Assembly: GCF_009866805.1 (NCBI RefSeq)
Contig: NZ_SIZW01000043.1
Location: forward strand, 868,001 to 932,000
DNA: 64,000 nucleotides
From: Schauerella aestuarii
GTDB lineage: Bacteria; Pseudomonadota; Gammaproteobacteria; Burkholderiales; Burkholderiaceae_B
Reading direction: 5' to 3'
A model generated the notes under the pieces. It saw nothing but the letters and a program-made list of their open reading frames with translations. It was not told the DNA's origin and searched no databases. Positions 1 to 8,835 of this stretch are shown piece after piece (position 1 is the stretch's first letter; every line of letters starts with the position of its first letter). Made by a program: the position numbers and the translations under genes.

Positions 1-941
1 TGCATCGTTGGCGGGTTCTGCGACGACAAGCTGGGCTTGTCGATGAACAGCTCCGCGCAGTCGACGGCATCGAAGTGGTACGGCTTGCCACAGAAGTCGC
101 AGGCCACGTCGACCTTGCCCTGTTCTTCCAGGATGTCCTCGACTTCGTCGCGGCCCAGCATGCGCAGCATCTCAGCCACGCGCTCGCGCGTGCAGGGGCA
201 ATGCCACTGCACGGTTTGCGGGTCGAAGGCGACGAGCGTTTCTTCCCAGAAGAGGCGATGCATCAGCGTATCGGTGTCGAGTTCAAGCAGTTCTTCGCGC
301 TTGATCGTGGACGCCAGGTGCACGGTGCGACGCCAGGTTTCGGCGGCCGCTTCGACGGCTTCTTCTTCGCTGATGCCGGCGCGCGCCGCACTGCCGCCGT
401 TATCGGGCAGGCGCTGCACGAGCATGCCGGCGGCGTGATCGCCGTCAGCGCTGAGCCACATGCGGGTATCGAGCTGTTCCGACGCTTTCATATAGTGCTC
501 GAGCACGTCGGCGACGGTGTCGCCTTCGATCGGCACGATGCCTTGATAGGCTTGCTGGCCGGTATGGCGGCTTTGCGGATCGAGCACCACGATGAAGCGG
601 CCTTTGCCGCCCGGGTTGACGAGGCTCTGCAGAGAGCCGGTATCTGGCACCACATATTCTTCGCGCAGCTTGACGGTTGCGCGCAGGCTGAGATCGGCGC
701 GGCATTCGACGACCAGCAGTGCAATCGGGCCGTCGCCTTGCATCTGCAAGACGAGGGCGCCTTCGAATTTGAGATTGGCGGCCAGCAACGTGGCGGCGGC
801 GACCAGTTCGCCCAGCAGCTTGGTGATGGCGGGCGGATACTGGTGATTGACCTGCGCGGCGCGCCAGGTGTCGTGCAGACGAACGGCCTGCACGCGCACG
901 GTGCGGTCTTCCAGCAGGTATTTTTTGAGATGATCGGTCAT
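1..941 (-). CDS. hslO: Hsp33 redox-regulated chaperonin, C-terminus cut by window edge
   Basis: Cytoplasmic holdase chaperone switched on by oxidation of a four-cysteine zinc centre. The frame reads leftward from an ATG at 939-941 (MTDHLKKYLLED) and is still open at base 1, giving about 313 codons, close to the full family length, so only the last few residues are missing. The redox switch is visible: a C-P-C pair inside WHCPCTRER and a second C-D-F-C pair inside VACDFCGKPYHFD near the C-terminus. It is the last gene of a leftward run behind the gamma carbonic anhydrase homologue (69-base gap) and probably shares its transcript. Assignment is secure; the true 3' end is not seen. Confidence 0.93.
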   Translation of the reverse strand, partial: MTDHLKKYLLEDRTVRVQAVRLHDTWRAAQVNHQYPPAITKLLGELVAAATLLAANLKFEGALVLQMQGDGPIALLVVECRADLSLRATVKLREEYVVPDTGSLQSLVNPGGKGRFIVVLDPQSRHTGQQAYQGIVPIEGDTVADVLEHYMKASEQLDTRMWLSADGDHAAGMLVQRLPDNGGSAARAGISEEEAVEAAAETWRRTVHLASTIKREELLELDTDTLMHRLFWEETLVAFDPQTVQWHCPCTRERVAEMLRMLGRDEVEDILEEQGKVDVACDFCGKPYHFDAVDCAELFIDKPSLSSQNPPTM

Positions 942-1010
942 GCTGGAATGTTAGCCGATCCGCGTCTGGATGCCATGAAAAGCCCCAATGGCCGCGTGCC
1001 CACCGACGCG

Positions 1011-1541
1011 TCAGCCGACCCGCTTGAGCGCCGTCTTGTAGTGCAGGCCGCGTTCCACGTAATGACGGGTATTGCCGTGCATATTGGCAATCTCGTCGGC
1101 ACTGAGTTCGCGCACGATTTTGCCGATGCCGATCACCAGGACGTTATCGGGGATCTCACGGCCTTCCGGAATGATGGCGCCGGCGCCCACCAGCACGTTC
1201 TTGCCGATCACGGCGCCATTGAGCACAATCGCCTGCATGCCGATCAGGCTGCCGGCACCGATGGTACAGCCGTGCAACATGGCTTGATGGCCCACCGTCA
1301 CGTTCGGCCCGATGGACATGGGCTGGCCCGCGTCGACGTGCAGGACGCTGGACTCCTGGATATTGGTGCCTTCCTGGATCACGATGGTGTCGTTGTCGGC
1401 TCGGATCGAGACGTGCGACCAAATGCTGACGCCGGCTTCCAGCCGTACTCGGCCGATGAGATCGGCGCTGTCGGCGATATAGGCACTTGCGTCGACAATC
1501 GGCGCTTCGCCGTCCAGTTCGTACAAAGGCATACCAAACAC
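1011..1541 (-). CDS. Gamma-class carbonic anhydrase family protein (left-handed beta-helix)
   Basis: A 176-residue cytoplasmic protein of the YrdA/PaaY/CaiE hexapeptide-repeat family, which fold as trimeric left-handed beta-helices with metal at the subunit interface. Hexapeptide turns are visible through the middle (GRVRLEAGVSIW, NIQESSVLHVD, IGPNVTVGHQAMLHGCTIG, IGMQAIVLNG). The histidines of VGHQAMLHGC and VLHVD match the expected metal ligands. It lies 21 bases downstream of an acyl-CoA synthetase and 69 upstream of hslO, so the three probably form one operon. Real carbonic anhydrase activity is not proven for many members; some act on acyl-CoA thioesters. An in-frame second start (MPLYELDGE) lies three codons in. 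Confidence 0.85.
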   Translation of the reverse strand: MFGMPLYELDGEAPIVDASAYIADSADLIGRVRLEAGVSIWSHVSIRADNDTIVIQEGTNIQESSVLHVDAGQPMSIGPNVTVGHQAMLHGCTIGAGSLIGMQAIVLNGAVIGKNVLVGAGAIIPEGREIPDNVLVIGIGKIVRELSADEIANMHGNTRHYVERGLHYKTALKRVG

Positions 1542-1562
1542 TCCAGTGTTATCGGGCGGTCA

Positions 1563-3233
1563 TTACGACGACAAGGTGGCTGCCTGGGCGCGATCCCACT
1601 CTTGCTGGCGCAGGATGTTGCGCTGGATCTTGCCCGTGGCCGTCATCGGCAGGGTATCGACGAATTCGATTTCCTTGGGGTATTGATAGGTCGCGAGCCG
1701 CTCGCGCACATAATTTTGCAGATCGGCGCTGATGGTTTCGCTGGATTGCATTGCCGCGTCATGCGTGAGCACGACGTAGGCTTTGACAAGGGCGCCTCGC
1801 TCGGCGTCGGGCTTGGGCACCACCGCGGCATTGGCGACCGCCGGATGGCCGATCAGACAGTTCTCGATTTCGCTTGGACCGATGCGGTAGCCGGAGGATT
1901 TGAACATGTCGTCGGCACGGCCGGCATACCAGTAATAGCCGTCTTCATCCACCTTGGCCAGATCGCCCGTGCGACACCAGTCGCCCGAAAACTTGTCGCG
2001 CGTAGCGGCCTCGTTGCGCCAGTAACCCAGAAACATGATCGGATCGGGGTAGCCGTGAATGTCGTAGCGGTTGAGCGCGATTTCTCCGATCGTGCCGGCC
2101 GGCACGGGGTTGCCTTCGGCATCGACGACGGCAACCTGATGGCCGGGATAGGGGCGACCGATGCTGCCCGGGCGCGCGGGCCAGCGGCCATCGCTGTTGC
2201 CGACCAGGTAGTTCATTTCGGTTTGACCGAACATCTCGTTGGGGACGACGCCCAGGGCATCGCGACACCAGTCGAATACCGGCTCGCCCACGGCTTCGCC
2301 CGCGCTCATGATGGCGCGCAGGGCCAACGCGTAATAGTCGCGTGGCTTGGGCACCGTTTTCATCATGAGCTTGAGGGCAGTCGGAAAGAGAAACGTGTTC
2401 GTGACCTGGTAGCGCTCCATCAGCTCGAAGGCGCGTTCCGGCGAGAACCGGCCGCTGGTGCCCACGATGGGATGCCCGAAGTACAGCGTGGGCAGCAGCG
2501 CGTCCATCAGCCCGCCTGTCCATGCCCAATCGGCGGGCGACCAGAACACGTCGCCGGTCTTGGGAAACCAATCTTGCGAGGCCACGAATCCCGGCAAGTT
2601 ACCGATCAAGGCAGCATGCGGGAGCATCGCGCCTTTAGGCGTACCGGTGGTACCCGACGTATAGAGCAGGATGGCGGGATCGAGTGCGCGCGTAGGCAGC
2701 GGTTTGAATTCGGTGGGTTGCCGGGCGAGCAGGCTGCGCCAAGGCAGCACGCGCTCGTCGGCAAAGCCGATGCCGACGATCTGCTGCAAGGCAGGGATGC
2801 GCTCGGCGACCGCAATGACCTGAGCGCTGGAGGATTCGTCGACAATGGCCACACGGGCTTCGGCGTCGCGCAGGCGCGACTCGAGCGCATCCGGGCCAAA
2901 CAACGACGATAGCGGCAGCAATACCGCCCCCACGCTGAAGATCGCCATCTGGGCGACCACGGTTTCGGGACGCTGGCCGAGTACGACTGCAACCCGGTCG
3001 CCGCGCTGCACACCCATGCGCAGCAGTCCGTTGGCCAGTTGATTGGTCGCCTCTGTCAGTCGCGCGTATGTCCAAACCTCGCGTTGCCCCTGTTCATCTT
3101 CGTAGAAGATGGCGATGCGACGCGCATCGGCGGTGCTTTCGCCCCAGCGGTGGCAACATGCCTGGGCAATGTTGAACTGCGTCGGAACGAGCCAGCTGAA
3201 GGTTTGATAGAGCGCTTGATATTGGTCGTTCAT
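1563..3233 (-). CDS. AMP-dependent acyl-CoA synthetase (medium-chain/ACSM-like)
   Basis: A 556-residue ANL-superfamily enzyme expected to activate a carboxylic acid with ATP to acyl-AMP and then acyl-CoA. Motifs: P-loop LLYTSGTTGTPKGAM, A5-like NEMFGQTEMNY, hinge region YAGRADDMFKSSGYRIGP, and the A10 motif MTATGKIQR with the catalytic lysine. The start was set at the ATG of MNDQYQALYQ because AAAGG lies seven bases upstream and the frame further upstream (to 3599) has no family similarity. The overall pattern (WSPADWAWTGGL, RYDIHGYPDPIMFLGYW) resembles medium-chain or acetoacetyl/acetyl-CoA synthetase-like members; the substrate cannot be read. It heads a leftward operon with the gamma carbonic anhydrase homologue. 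Confidence 0.88.
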   Translation of the reverse strand: MNDQYQALYQTFSWLVPTQFNIAQACCHRWGESTADARRIAIFYEDEQGQREVWTYARLTEATNQLANGLLRMGVQRGDRVAVVLGQRPETVVAQMAIFSVGAVLLPLSSLFGPDALESRLRDAEARVAIVDESSSAQVIAVAERIPALQQIVGIGFADERVLPWRSLLARQPTEFKPLPTRALDPAILLYTSGTTGTPKGAMLPHAALIGNLPGFVASQDWFPKTGDVFWSPADWAWTGGLMDALLPTLYFGHPIVGTSGRFSPERAFELMERYQVTNTFLFPTALKLMMKTVPKPRDYYALALRAIMSAGEAVGEPVFDWCRDALGVVPNEMFGQTEMNYLVGNSDGRWPARPGSIGRPYPGHQVAVVDAEGNPVPAGTIGEIALNRYDIHGYPDPIMFLGYWRNEAATRDKFSGDWCRTGDLAKVDEDGYYWYAGRADDMFKSSGYRIGPSEIENCLIGHPAVANAAVVPKPDAERGALVKAYVVLTHDAAMQSSETISADLQNYVRERLATYQYPKEIEFVDTLPMTATGKIQRNILRQQEWDRAQAATLSS

Positions 3234-3382
3234 GGCCCTTTGCAGCAGAGAAAGCAGGTTTACGACACTACGCACCCGCGAGCAGGGCCGTCGTCGCCAT
3301 GTGCAAGCATGACGGAGAGGGACGTGAACTGCAATATTTGTGTGCGTGTCGGCCGAAACCCTTAGGGTTTGTACGGATGCCT

Positions 3383-4180
3383 CTAGCGGCGCAGGGTTGA
3401 AGGCAACGCCGGCATCGCCAAGGGGCGGGTGGCGTCCCGCGATGAGGGCAAGCGCCGCGCCTGCGGCTGACCATATTGGAGGCTCAGGCGGCCTTCGTGA
3501 TCCTCTGTAATGGCCGACAGGCTGTGCACCCAATCGCCATCGTTGCCGTAGATCAGCCCGTCCACCGTCTCGAGTGCGGGGGCGTGGGCATGACCGCAAA
3601 TCAGACCGTCGAGCATGCGGCGGCGCACTTCATTGAGGCCGACGTGTTGCACCTGGCGCAGATATCCCGCGCGGCCGCGCTGATGGCCATCTTCCCGGTC
3701 ATCGTTGGCCCGTTCCGCGGTCTCGGGATTGCGCCGCTCATCGCGCCACCGCTGCACGGTGTGATAGATCCCCGCCAGACGAGTGGTCCAGCGGCTGTCG
3801 AACTGGTCGCCGTGGGTGACGAGCAGCCGTCGCCCGCATGCCATGCGGTGAATGGCCTCTTCGACGATATCGATGTCGCCGAACGAAACGCCCGCCCAAT
3901 CACGCACGAACGGGTCACGGCGGCCAGGGATGAGGATGACCCGGGTGCCATTGCGGGCGCGGCGCAGGATGCGCTGAACCACATCGTTGTGCGCCCGGGG
4001 CCAATGGCCGAAACGTTTCAAGTGCCACGCATCCACGATGTCGCCCACGAGATAGAGGGTGTCGGCATCGTGGCGATCGAGGAAGTCGAGCAGACTCTCG
4101 GCCGAGCAGGCCGCGCTGCCCAGATGCAGATCGGAGATCCACAGCGTGCGCCAGTGCGTGGGGTCGATCTCCGTCACCAT
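3383..4180 (-). CDS. LpxH-like UDP-2,3-diacylglucosamine diphosphatase family metallophosphoesterase
   Basis: A 265-residue calcineurin-like phosphoesterase. Most LpxH-type metal motifs are present: DLHLG (D17, H19), VGDIVDAW (D47), THGDQFD (H123) and GHAHAP (H197, H199). The third motif, normally GNHD with a metal-binding Asn and a catalytic His, reads G-R-R-D at 86-89, so both residues are Arg. Family members of this kind hydrolyse a pyrophosphate in lipid A synthesis, but with this change the protein may be inactive, differently specific, or use another residue. It stands alone on the minus strand, about 150 bases from each neighbour. The fold call is strong, the function call is not. Confidence 0.75.
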   Translation of the reverse strand: MVTEIDPTHWRTLWISDLHLGSAACSAESLLDFLDRHDADTLYLVGDIVDAWHLKRFGHWPRAHNDVVQRILRRARNGTRVILIPGRRDPFVRDWAGVSFGDIDIVEEAIHRMACGRRLLVTHGDQFDSRWTTRLAGIYHTVQRWRDERRNPETAERANDDREDGHQRGRAGYLRQVQHVGLNEVRRRMLDGLICGHAHAPALETVDGLIYGNDGDWVHSLSAITEDHEGRLSLQYGQPQARRLPSSRDATRPLAMPALPSTLRR

Positions 4181-4329
4181 GCCGTTCTTGCCCTTGAGAG
4201 TGCGTGTGACGACTATCTCAAAGCACGGGCGTTACATTGTCATGACAGTCTTGTGACGCGTCGATGACCGGGGTCGCGCTACCGGCGGCGCCGGGGGGCG
4301 CCTCCTGTGCGCGATCGCCCAAGGTGTCG

Positions 4330-4875
4330 CTAGGGCGCCACGGGATCGGCAGTGCCCGCGCTGGTCACCTTCCTGCCGGGTTGTACATCGACAAGCCGGG
4401 TACCCAGCAGCCGATCGTGCAGGAACTGGCCGTCGCGATCGATCCAGGTCCAGGCAAATGCGGCAAAGGGCGCGATCACGATGAGCATGTCGGTCGAGCT
4501 GAATCCGGTCGCGCGCGAAGCCAGCCATACCAGACCGGCAGCGGCCAGAATCATGGGCCAGACGAGAATGTAGCGCAGGATGAGGCGGCCGAGCGTGGGC
4601 GGTTGACCGTCGCGATCGACAAGTTTGATGTTCCAGGTCTTCATCGGCAGCGTCTGGCCCCGCCGACGCCAGCACAGGATGAAATACACGCCGAGCGCCA
4701 GGAAGAGCCACGCCTGACGACCATGCCGGTACATCAGCGCATGCTTGCTCTGGGTGAGCGTATCGAAAAGATAGGCGGCCAGAAAAATCACGCCGAACAA
4801 CAGCACGCCTTCATACATCATGCAGGCGAAGCGGCGGAATCGGCTGGGCGTTTTGGTCGGAAGCGTGACGGTCAT
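4330..4875 (-). CDS. RDD family membrane protein
   Basis: A 181-residue inner-membrane protein of the RDD family (named for conserved Arg and two Asp residues). It has one hydrophobic segment near residues 23-40, one near 54-70, and a hydrophobic pair around 105-145. The family signatures sit at SRFRRFACMMYEG near the start, at the loop TLPMKTWNIKLVDRDG, and at the C-terminal WIDRDGQFLHDRLLGTRLV. The molecular role of this family is poorly defined; some members have been linked to Na+/H+ antiport. It is a leftward single gene, 149 bases upstream of the LpxH-like gene and after the rlmL terminator. Confidence 0.85.
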   Translation of the reverse strand: MTVTLPTKTPSRFRRFACMMYEGVLLFGVIFLAAYLFDTLTQSKHALMYRHGRQAWLFLALGVYFILCWRRRGQTLPMKTWNIKLVDRDGQPPTLGRLILRYILVWPMILAAAGLVWLASRATGFSSTDMLIVIAPFAAFAWTWIDRDGQFLHDRLLGTRLVDVQPGRKVTSAGTADPVAP

Positions 4876-4942
4876 GGGGCCGTATTATCACGCATCCCCG
4901 GCAAATGGGGCTGATGGGGCGCCGGGCGCATTTGATTTGGCC

Positions 4943-4969
4943 AAAAAAAACCCGCCTTCAAGAGGCGGG
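4943..4969 (-). terminator. Rho-independent terminator of the rlmL transcript
   Basis: On the minus strand CCCGCCT and AGGCGGG form a perfect 7-bp stem with a 5-base loop (stem arms 4951-4957 and 4963-4969), followed directly by eight T (4943-4950). It lies about 105 bases past the rlmL stop, in the leftward direction, and so ends that transcript before the RDD gene. Confidence 0.85.
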
Positions 4970-5074
4970 CTTAAAAGGGGCGGTAAAGCCCCCAAGGGGA
5001 AAATCGGTACTGAAGTTTCAATTCTAGGGTTATCCCTAGGTTTGTGCAAGCACGTCTCCAGGGATACCGCCAAC

Positions 5075-6880
5075 TTAAGTGTTACGAAAATCTCCGCTCT
5101 TGATATCGAAGCCGAACAGGCGGCAATCGAGGCCGCCGTTGAAGAGCGGCGTGCGGCGGGCAGCTTTCAGTCGCAGGGCTTGTGGAAAGCTCATGTCGCT
5201 CGAAATGGCGTGCAACTGCCACCCATCGAAGTTGCGCTTCAGGCAACTGGCCCATTCGGGAAGCAGCGTGTCGTCTTCCAACGGCAAGCGATCGCCGTAA
5301 GGCGGATTGGTGACGATCCAGCCACTGGGGGCCGGTGCTTCGATATGACGCGCATCGCCCACCTCGAAACGGATGGCCTCGTCGGCAAGCCACGCGCGCT
5401 CCATATTGTTGCGGGCGAATTCGATGACCTGAGGATCGATGTCGTAGCCGATAAGCGGCGTTTCGAGGTGCGATTGGATCCGCGACTCGGCCTCGTCCTT
5501 GACGGCTTGCCACTTGGCGGCATCATGGCCGCGCAGGCGCTCGAAGCCCAACGGGCGTGCGATACCCGGCGGAATGCCGAGCGCGATCCAGGCCGCCTCG
5601 ATCAGGATCGTGCCGCTGCCGCAGAACGGGTCGAGCAGGGGTGCAGAAGGATCCCAGCCCGCGAGGGCCAGCATGCCGGCGGCGAGGTTTTCGCGCAGCG
5701 GCGCTTCGCCCTTGTCCAGGCGCCAGCCGCGCTTGAAGAGGGACTCGCCCGAGGTGTCCAGATAGAGCGTGGCAGTATCGGCCGTGAGGAAGAGGTGCAC
5801 ACGCGCATCCGGGCGCACGGTGTCGATACTGGGGCGCTCGCCTTCCAGTTCGCGCAGGCGGTCGCAGATGCCGTCCTTGGCGCGCAGATTGCAGTACTGC
5901 AAGCTCTGCATCGGGCTGCGAATGGCGGAGGTGTCCACGCGCAAGGTGTGCTCGGCACCGAACCAGCGCTCCCAGGGCGTGGCGCGCGCCAGCTCGAGAA
6001 TGTCGTCTTCGGTGCTGATCGGCGCTTGCGCGACGCGCACCAGGATGCGAGTGGCCAACCGGGAATACAGATTGGCGCGCTGCACGCCTTCCCAGTCCGC
6101 GCTGAACTGGCAGCCGGCGCGGCCCGGGGTGGCATCCTCGAAGCCCAAGGCCTGCATTTCTGCTGCCAACGCGTCTTCCAGACCTTGCGGGCACGACGCG
6201 AAAATACCGAAGCGCTCGACCTCCGGCACCTGGACGGCAAACCGCGAGGCGGCGTTGGCCGACAGATCGCGGTCGTCGTTGGGCACGCTGGCGTTGCGCG
6301 AACGCGGGCGCTCGTCGCTGGAACGCTCATTTTCACGCGCGGGGCGGTCGCGGCCCTCGGCACGATTGGAACGATCGACGTCATTTGGACGGCCGCCGCG
6401 ATCGTAGCGGTCAGCGCCGCGGTCGGAGGCGCCGCGTTGGGGGCTGCTGCGGCCGGCGCTGCCACGGTCTGCACTGCTACGGTCACTGGCGCTGCGCTCG
6501 GGACGGTCGCCACGGGGACCGGCAGCACGGCCGTCGGGGCGTTCGAAGCGCGATCCGCCATCGGGACGCGGCGAGCGGGCGGGCCGATCGCTGCGCGCGT
6601 CGTCACGGCCGAAGCGCGATTCGCGCGGTGGGGGTGCCGGGCGGTGCACGACGGCAGGTTTGGCGGGCTCGTCGCCGGCGTTTTCGCCCGCCGCCGGTTT
6701 GGGCGGCAATTCGGTGGCCGCCATGCGCTGCGTTTGCTGGCGGCTGCGCTCGGTTTGCGCGACCAGGCGCGCGCGGGCGCCGCTGCGCGTGCGCTTGGGC
6801 GCATCCGCAGGGGCGTCGGTGGCGGGGTCGCGTTTGGCCGTCAGCGTTTTGCGCGGCGAATCGGAATCATCAGTAGTCAT
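5075..6880 (-). CDS. rlmL: THUMP-domain class I methyltransferase, RlmL/RlmK-N type (23S rRNA m2G2445)
   Basis: A 601-residue SAM-dependent RNA methyltransferase, expected to modify a guanine of 23S rRNA like the N-terminal half of E. coli RlmL. Residues about 1-205 are a low-complexity tail rich in Arg, Asp, Ser and Pro. The folded part starts at FGIFASCPQGLEDAL, continues through the THUMP/ferredoxin-like region (LRVDTSAIRSPMQSLQYCNLRAKDGICD), and then has the SAM motif LLDPFCGSGTILIEAA and the catalytic motif IVTNPPYGDRL. It has no RlmK half. A terminator follows. The HemJ-like gene ends only 36 bases upstream, so the two may be cotranscribed. Confidence 0.88.
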   Translation of the reverse strand: MTTDDSDSPRKTLTAKRDPATDAPADAPKRTRSGARARLVAQTERSRQQTQRMAATELPPKPAAGENAGDEPAKPAVVHRPAPPPRESRFGRDDARSDRPARSPRPDGGSRFERPDGRAAGPRGDRPERSASDRSSADRGSAGRSSPQRGASDRGADRYDRGGRPNDVDRSNRAEGRDRPARENERSSDERPRSRNASVPNDDRDLSANAASRFAVQVPEVERFGIFASCPQGLEDALAAEMQALGFEDATPGRAGCQFSADWEGVQRANLYSRLATRILVRVAQAPISTEDDILELARATPWERWFGAEHTLRVDTSAIRSPMQSLQYCNLRAKDGICDRLRELEGERPSIDTVRPDARVHLFLTADTATLYLDTSGESLFKRGWRLDKGEAPLRENLAAGMLALAGWDPSAPLLDPFCGSGTILIEAAWIALGIPPGIARPLGFERLRGHDAAKWQAVKDEAESRIQSHLETPLIGYDIDPQVIEFARNNMERAWLADEAIRFEVGDARHIEAPAPSGWIVTNPPYGDRLPLEDDTLLPEWASCLKRNFDGWQLHAISSDMSFPQALRLKAARRTPLFNGGLDCRLFGFDIKSGDFRNT

Positions 6881-6916
6881 GTGCGGGAAAGCAAAAAGTC
6901 ATCAGACAGAAGGTCA

Positions 6917-7345
6917 TCAAAACGGTTTGACGACGACGAGCGCAACGATGACGAACAGCAGCACGACGGGAACTTCGTTAAACCAACGATAAAACGTATG
7001 CGAACGGGTATTGCGATCGCCTTCGAACTTGCGCAGCATGATCCAGCAGGCATGGTGATAGCCGATGGCCAGCACCACGAACAACAATTTGGCATGCATC
7101 CAGCCGTTGCCGGGGCCCATGCCGATGCCGTAGCCCATGAACAGCCACACACCGAAAACGATGGCGGGTACTGCCAGAATAGTCGTAAACCGGAACAAGC
7201 GGCGGGCCATGCCGATCAAACAGGTTCGCGTTGCCGCATCGGTGGTTTGCGCCAGGTTGACGTAGATGCGCGGCAAATAAAACAAGCCTGCAAACCAGGA
7301 AGCGATAAATACGATGTGCAGCGTCTTGATCCAAAGCATGGTCAT
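6917..7345 (-). CDS. HemJ/UPF0093 (CopD-like) membrane protein, probable protoporphyrinogen oxidase
   Basis: A 142-residue four-helix inner-membrane protein. Its start (LWIKTLHIVFIASWFAGLFYLPRIYVN) with the conserved early His matches UPF0093, the family that includes HemJ, the quinone-linked protoporphyrinogen IX oxidase of many proteobacteria that lack HemG and HemY. Further matches are the middle Lys-containing helix start WMHAKLLFVVL and the HTFYRWFNEVPV motif before the last helix. It lies between proA and rlmL on the minus strand. HemJ is the likely role, but the wider CopD annotation is often used for the same proteins. An alternative start lies two codons in (MLWIK). Confidence 0.78.
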   Translation of the reverse strand: MTMLWIKTLHIVFIASWFAGLFYLPRIYVNLAQTTDAATRTCLIGMARRLFRFTTILAVPAIVFGVWLFMGYGIGMGPGNGWMHAKLLFVVLAIGYHHACWIMLRKFEGDRNTRSHTFYRWFNEVPVVLLFVIVALVVVKPF

Positions 7346-7398
7346 GGCGGGGGTTCCGATACGGTCGCTAAAGCGGCATTGTATCGTTCGCCGTCAGG

Positions 7399-8673
7399 CT
7401 ACCCCCGCGTCTGGCCTTCGCCGTTGAGCACCCATTTGTAGGTGGTCAAGCCATCCAGGCCCACGGGGCCGCGCGCATGCAGGCGGTTGGTCGAGATGCC
7501 GATCTCCGCGCCCAGCCCGTATTCGTAGCCGTCGGCGAAGCAGGTGGGCAGGTTGACCAATACCGAACTCGAGTCCACTTCGCGCTGAAAGCGGGTGGCT
7601 GCATCGCTATCCTGCGTGACGATCGCATCCGTGTGCCCCGAGCCCCAGCGGGCAATGTGAGCGATGGCCTCGTCCATATCATCCACCACGCGAATGGCCA
7701 GTATCGGACCGAGGTATTCGGTGGCCCAATCTTCATCGGTGGCCGGGGTGGCTTGCGGCACGCGTGCGCACGTGCGTGCACAACCGCGCAACGCTACGCC
7801 ATGGTCGATGAAGGCTTGGGCGAGCTTCGGCAGCACAGTATCGGCCTGCGACGCATGCACGAGCAGGGTTTCCATCGATCCGCACACGCCATAGCGATAC
7901 GTTTTGGCATTGAACGCGATGCTGTGCGCGCGGTCGGCGTCGGCAGCCCGGTCGATGTAGACGTGGCAATTGCCATCGAGGTGCTTGATCAACGGCACCC
8001 GGGCGTCGCGTGCGAGGCGCTCGATCAGGCTCTTGCCCCCGCGCGGCACGATCACGTCCACATGCTCGGTCATGGTGATCAACGCGCCCACGGCGGCCCG
8101 ATCGGGTGTGTCGATGACTTGCACGGCGGTGGACGGAAGGCCCGCATGTTCCAGGCCGGCGCGGATGATCTCGCCCAGCGCCAGATTGGCGTGCAGGGCC
8201 TCGCTGCCGCCGCGCAGGATGGCGGCGTTGCCGGACTTCAGGCAAAGCGACGCGGCATCGATCGTCACATTGGGCCGCGATTCGTAAATGATGCCGATCA
8301 CGCCCAGCGGCACACGCATTTGGGCCACGCGCATGCCATTGGGCCGCAACGTGCTTTCACTGATGCGGCCCACGGGATCGGGCATGGCGGCGATCTGGCG
8401 CAGGCCCGCCGCCATGTGGTCGATGCCGCGATCGGTGAGGGTCAGGCGGTCGAGCAGGGCCGGTGCGAGATCGTTCGCGCGGGCGGCGGCCAGGTCGCGC
8501 TCATTGGCGGCGCGCACGGTGTCGCGTTGCGCCAGCAGCGCATCGGCCATGGCCAGCAAGGCGCGCGATTTGTCCGCGTCGGACGTGCGCATCAGCACAC
8601 GGGAAGCGGCACGGGCAGATTCGCCCATGCGGTGCAGCTTGTCTTCAATGGAAAGAGAGGACGTCATGATCAT
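7399..8673 (-). CDS. proA: Gamma-glutamyl phosphate reductase
   Basis: A 424-residue cytoplasmic NADPH enzyme of proline synthesis that reduces gamma-glutamyl phosphate to glutamate semialdehyde. Family signatures: the early [17 protein letters not shown], the [15 protein letters not shown] loop, [12 protein letters not shown], the catalytic cysteine in [12 protein letters not shown], and the C-terminal [21 protein letters not shown]. Length is normal for ProA. Two in-frame ATGs (MIM) stand at the start and no strong ribosome site separates them. It follows holA on the same strand with a 162-base gap, the order seen in other Burkholderiales. Confidence 0.95.
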   Translation of the reverse strand: MIMTSSLSIEDKLHRMGESARAASRVLMRTSDADKSRALLAMADALLAQRDTVRAANERDLAAARANDLAPALLDRLTLTDRGIDHMAAGLRQIAAMPDPVGRISESTLRPNGMRVAQMRVPLGVIGIIYESRPNVTIDAASLCLKSGNAAILRGGSEALHANLALGEIIRAGLEHAGLPSTAVQVIDTPDRAAVGALITMTEHVDVIVPRGGKSLIERLARDARVPLIKHLDGNCHVYIDRAADADRAHSIAFNAKTYRYGVCGSMETLLVHASQADTVLPKLAQAFIDHGVALRGCARTCARVPQATPATDEDWATEYLGPILAIRVVDDMDEAIAHIARWGSGHTDAIVTQDSDAATRFQREVDSSSVLVNLPTCFADGYEYGLGAEIGISTNRLHARGPVGLDGLTTYKWVLNGEGQTRG

Positions 8674-8835
8674 GTATCTGGCAATGAATATTCAGGGGGT
8701 GCCTGGAGCCGTCTGGCTATCGGCGCGGCTGCCACGGCGATCGAGTGGGGGACGACGGATCAGCGGGCGAGGGCAGACGTGCTATCCGTACCTGCGGCCC
8801 CGACACGTCGCGCGGCCTTGGCTTGAGCGTGGGCG

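Noticed and set aside
75-2912. A 945-codon open frame on the plus strand across hslO, the carbonic anhydrase homologue and the acyl-CoA synthetase
   Set aside because: It is antisense to three well supported genes; long antisense frames are common in GC-rich codon-biased DNA, and the translation has no recognisable domain.
3234-3599. Upstream extension of the acyl-CoA synthetase frame by 122 codons
   Set aside because: No similarity, overlaps the LpxH-like gene end, and an AAAGG site marks the shorter start.
4820-7441. An 873-codon plus-strand frame opposite rlmL and the HemJ-like gene
   Set aside because: Antisense shadow of real genes; its low-complexity Ala/Gly/Arg part mirrors the Arg/Asp-rich arm of rlmL.
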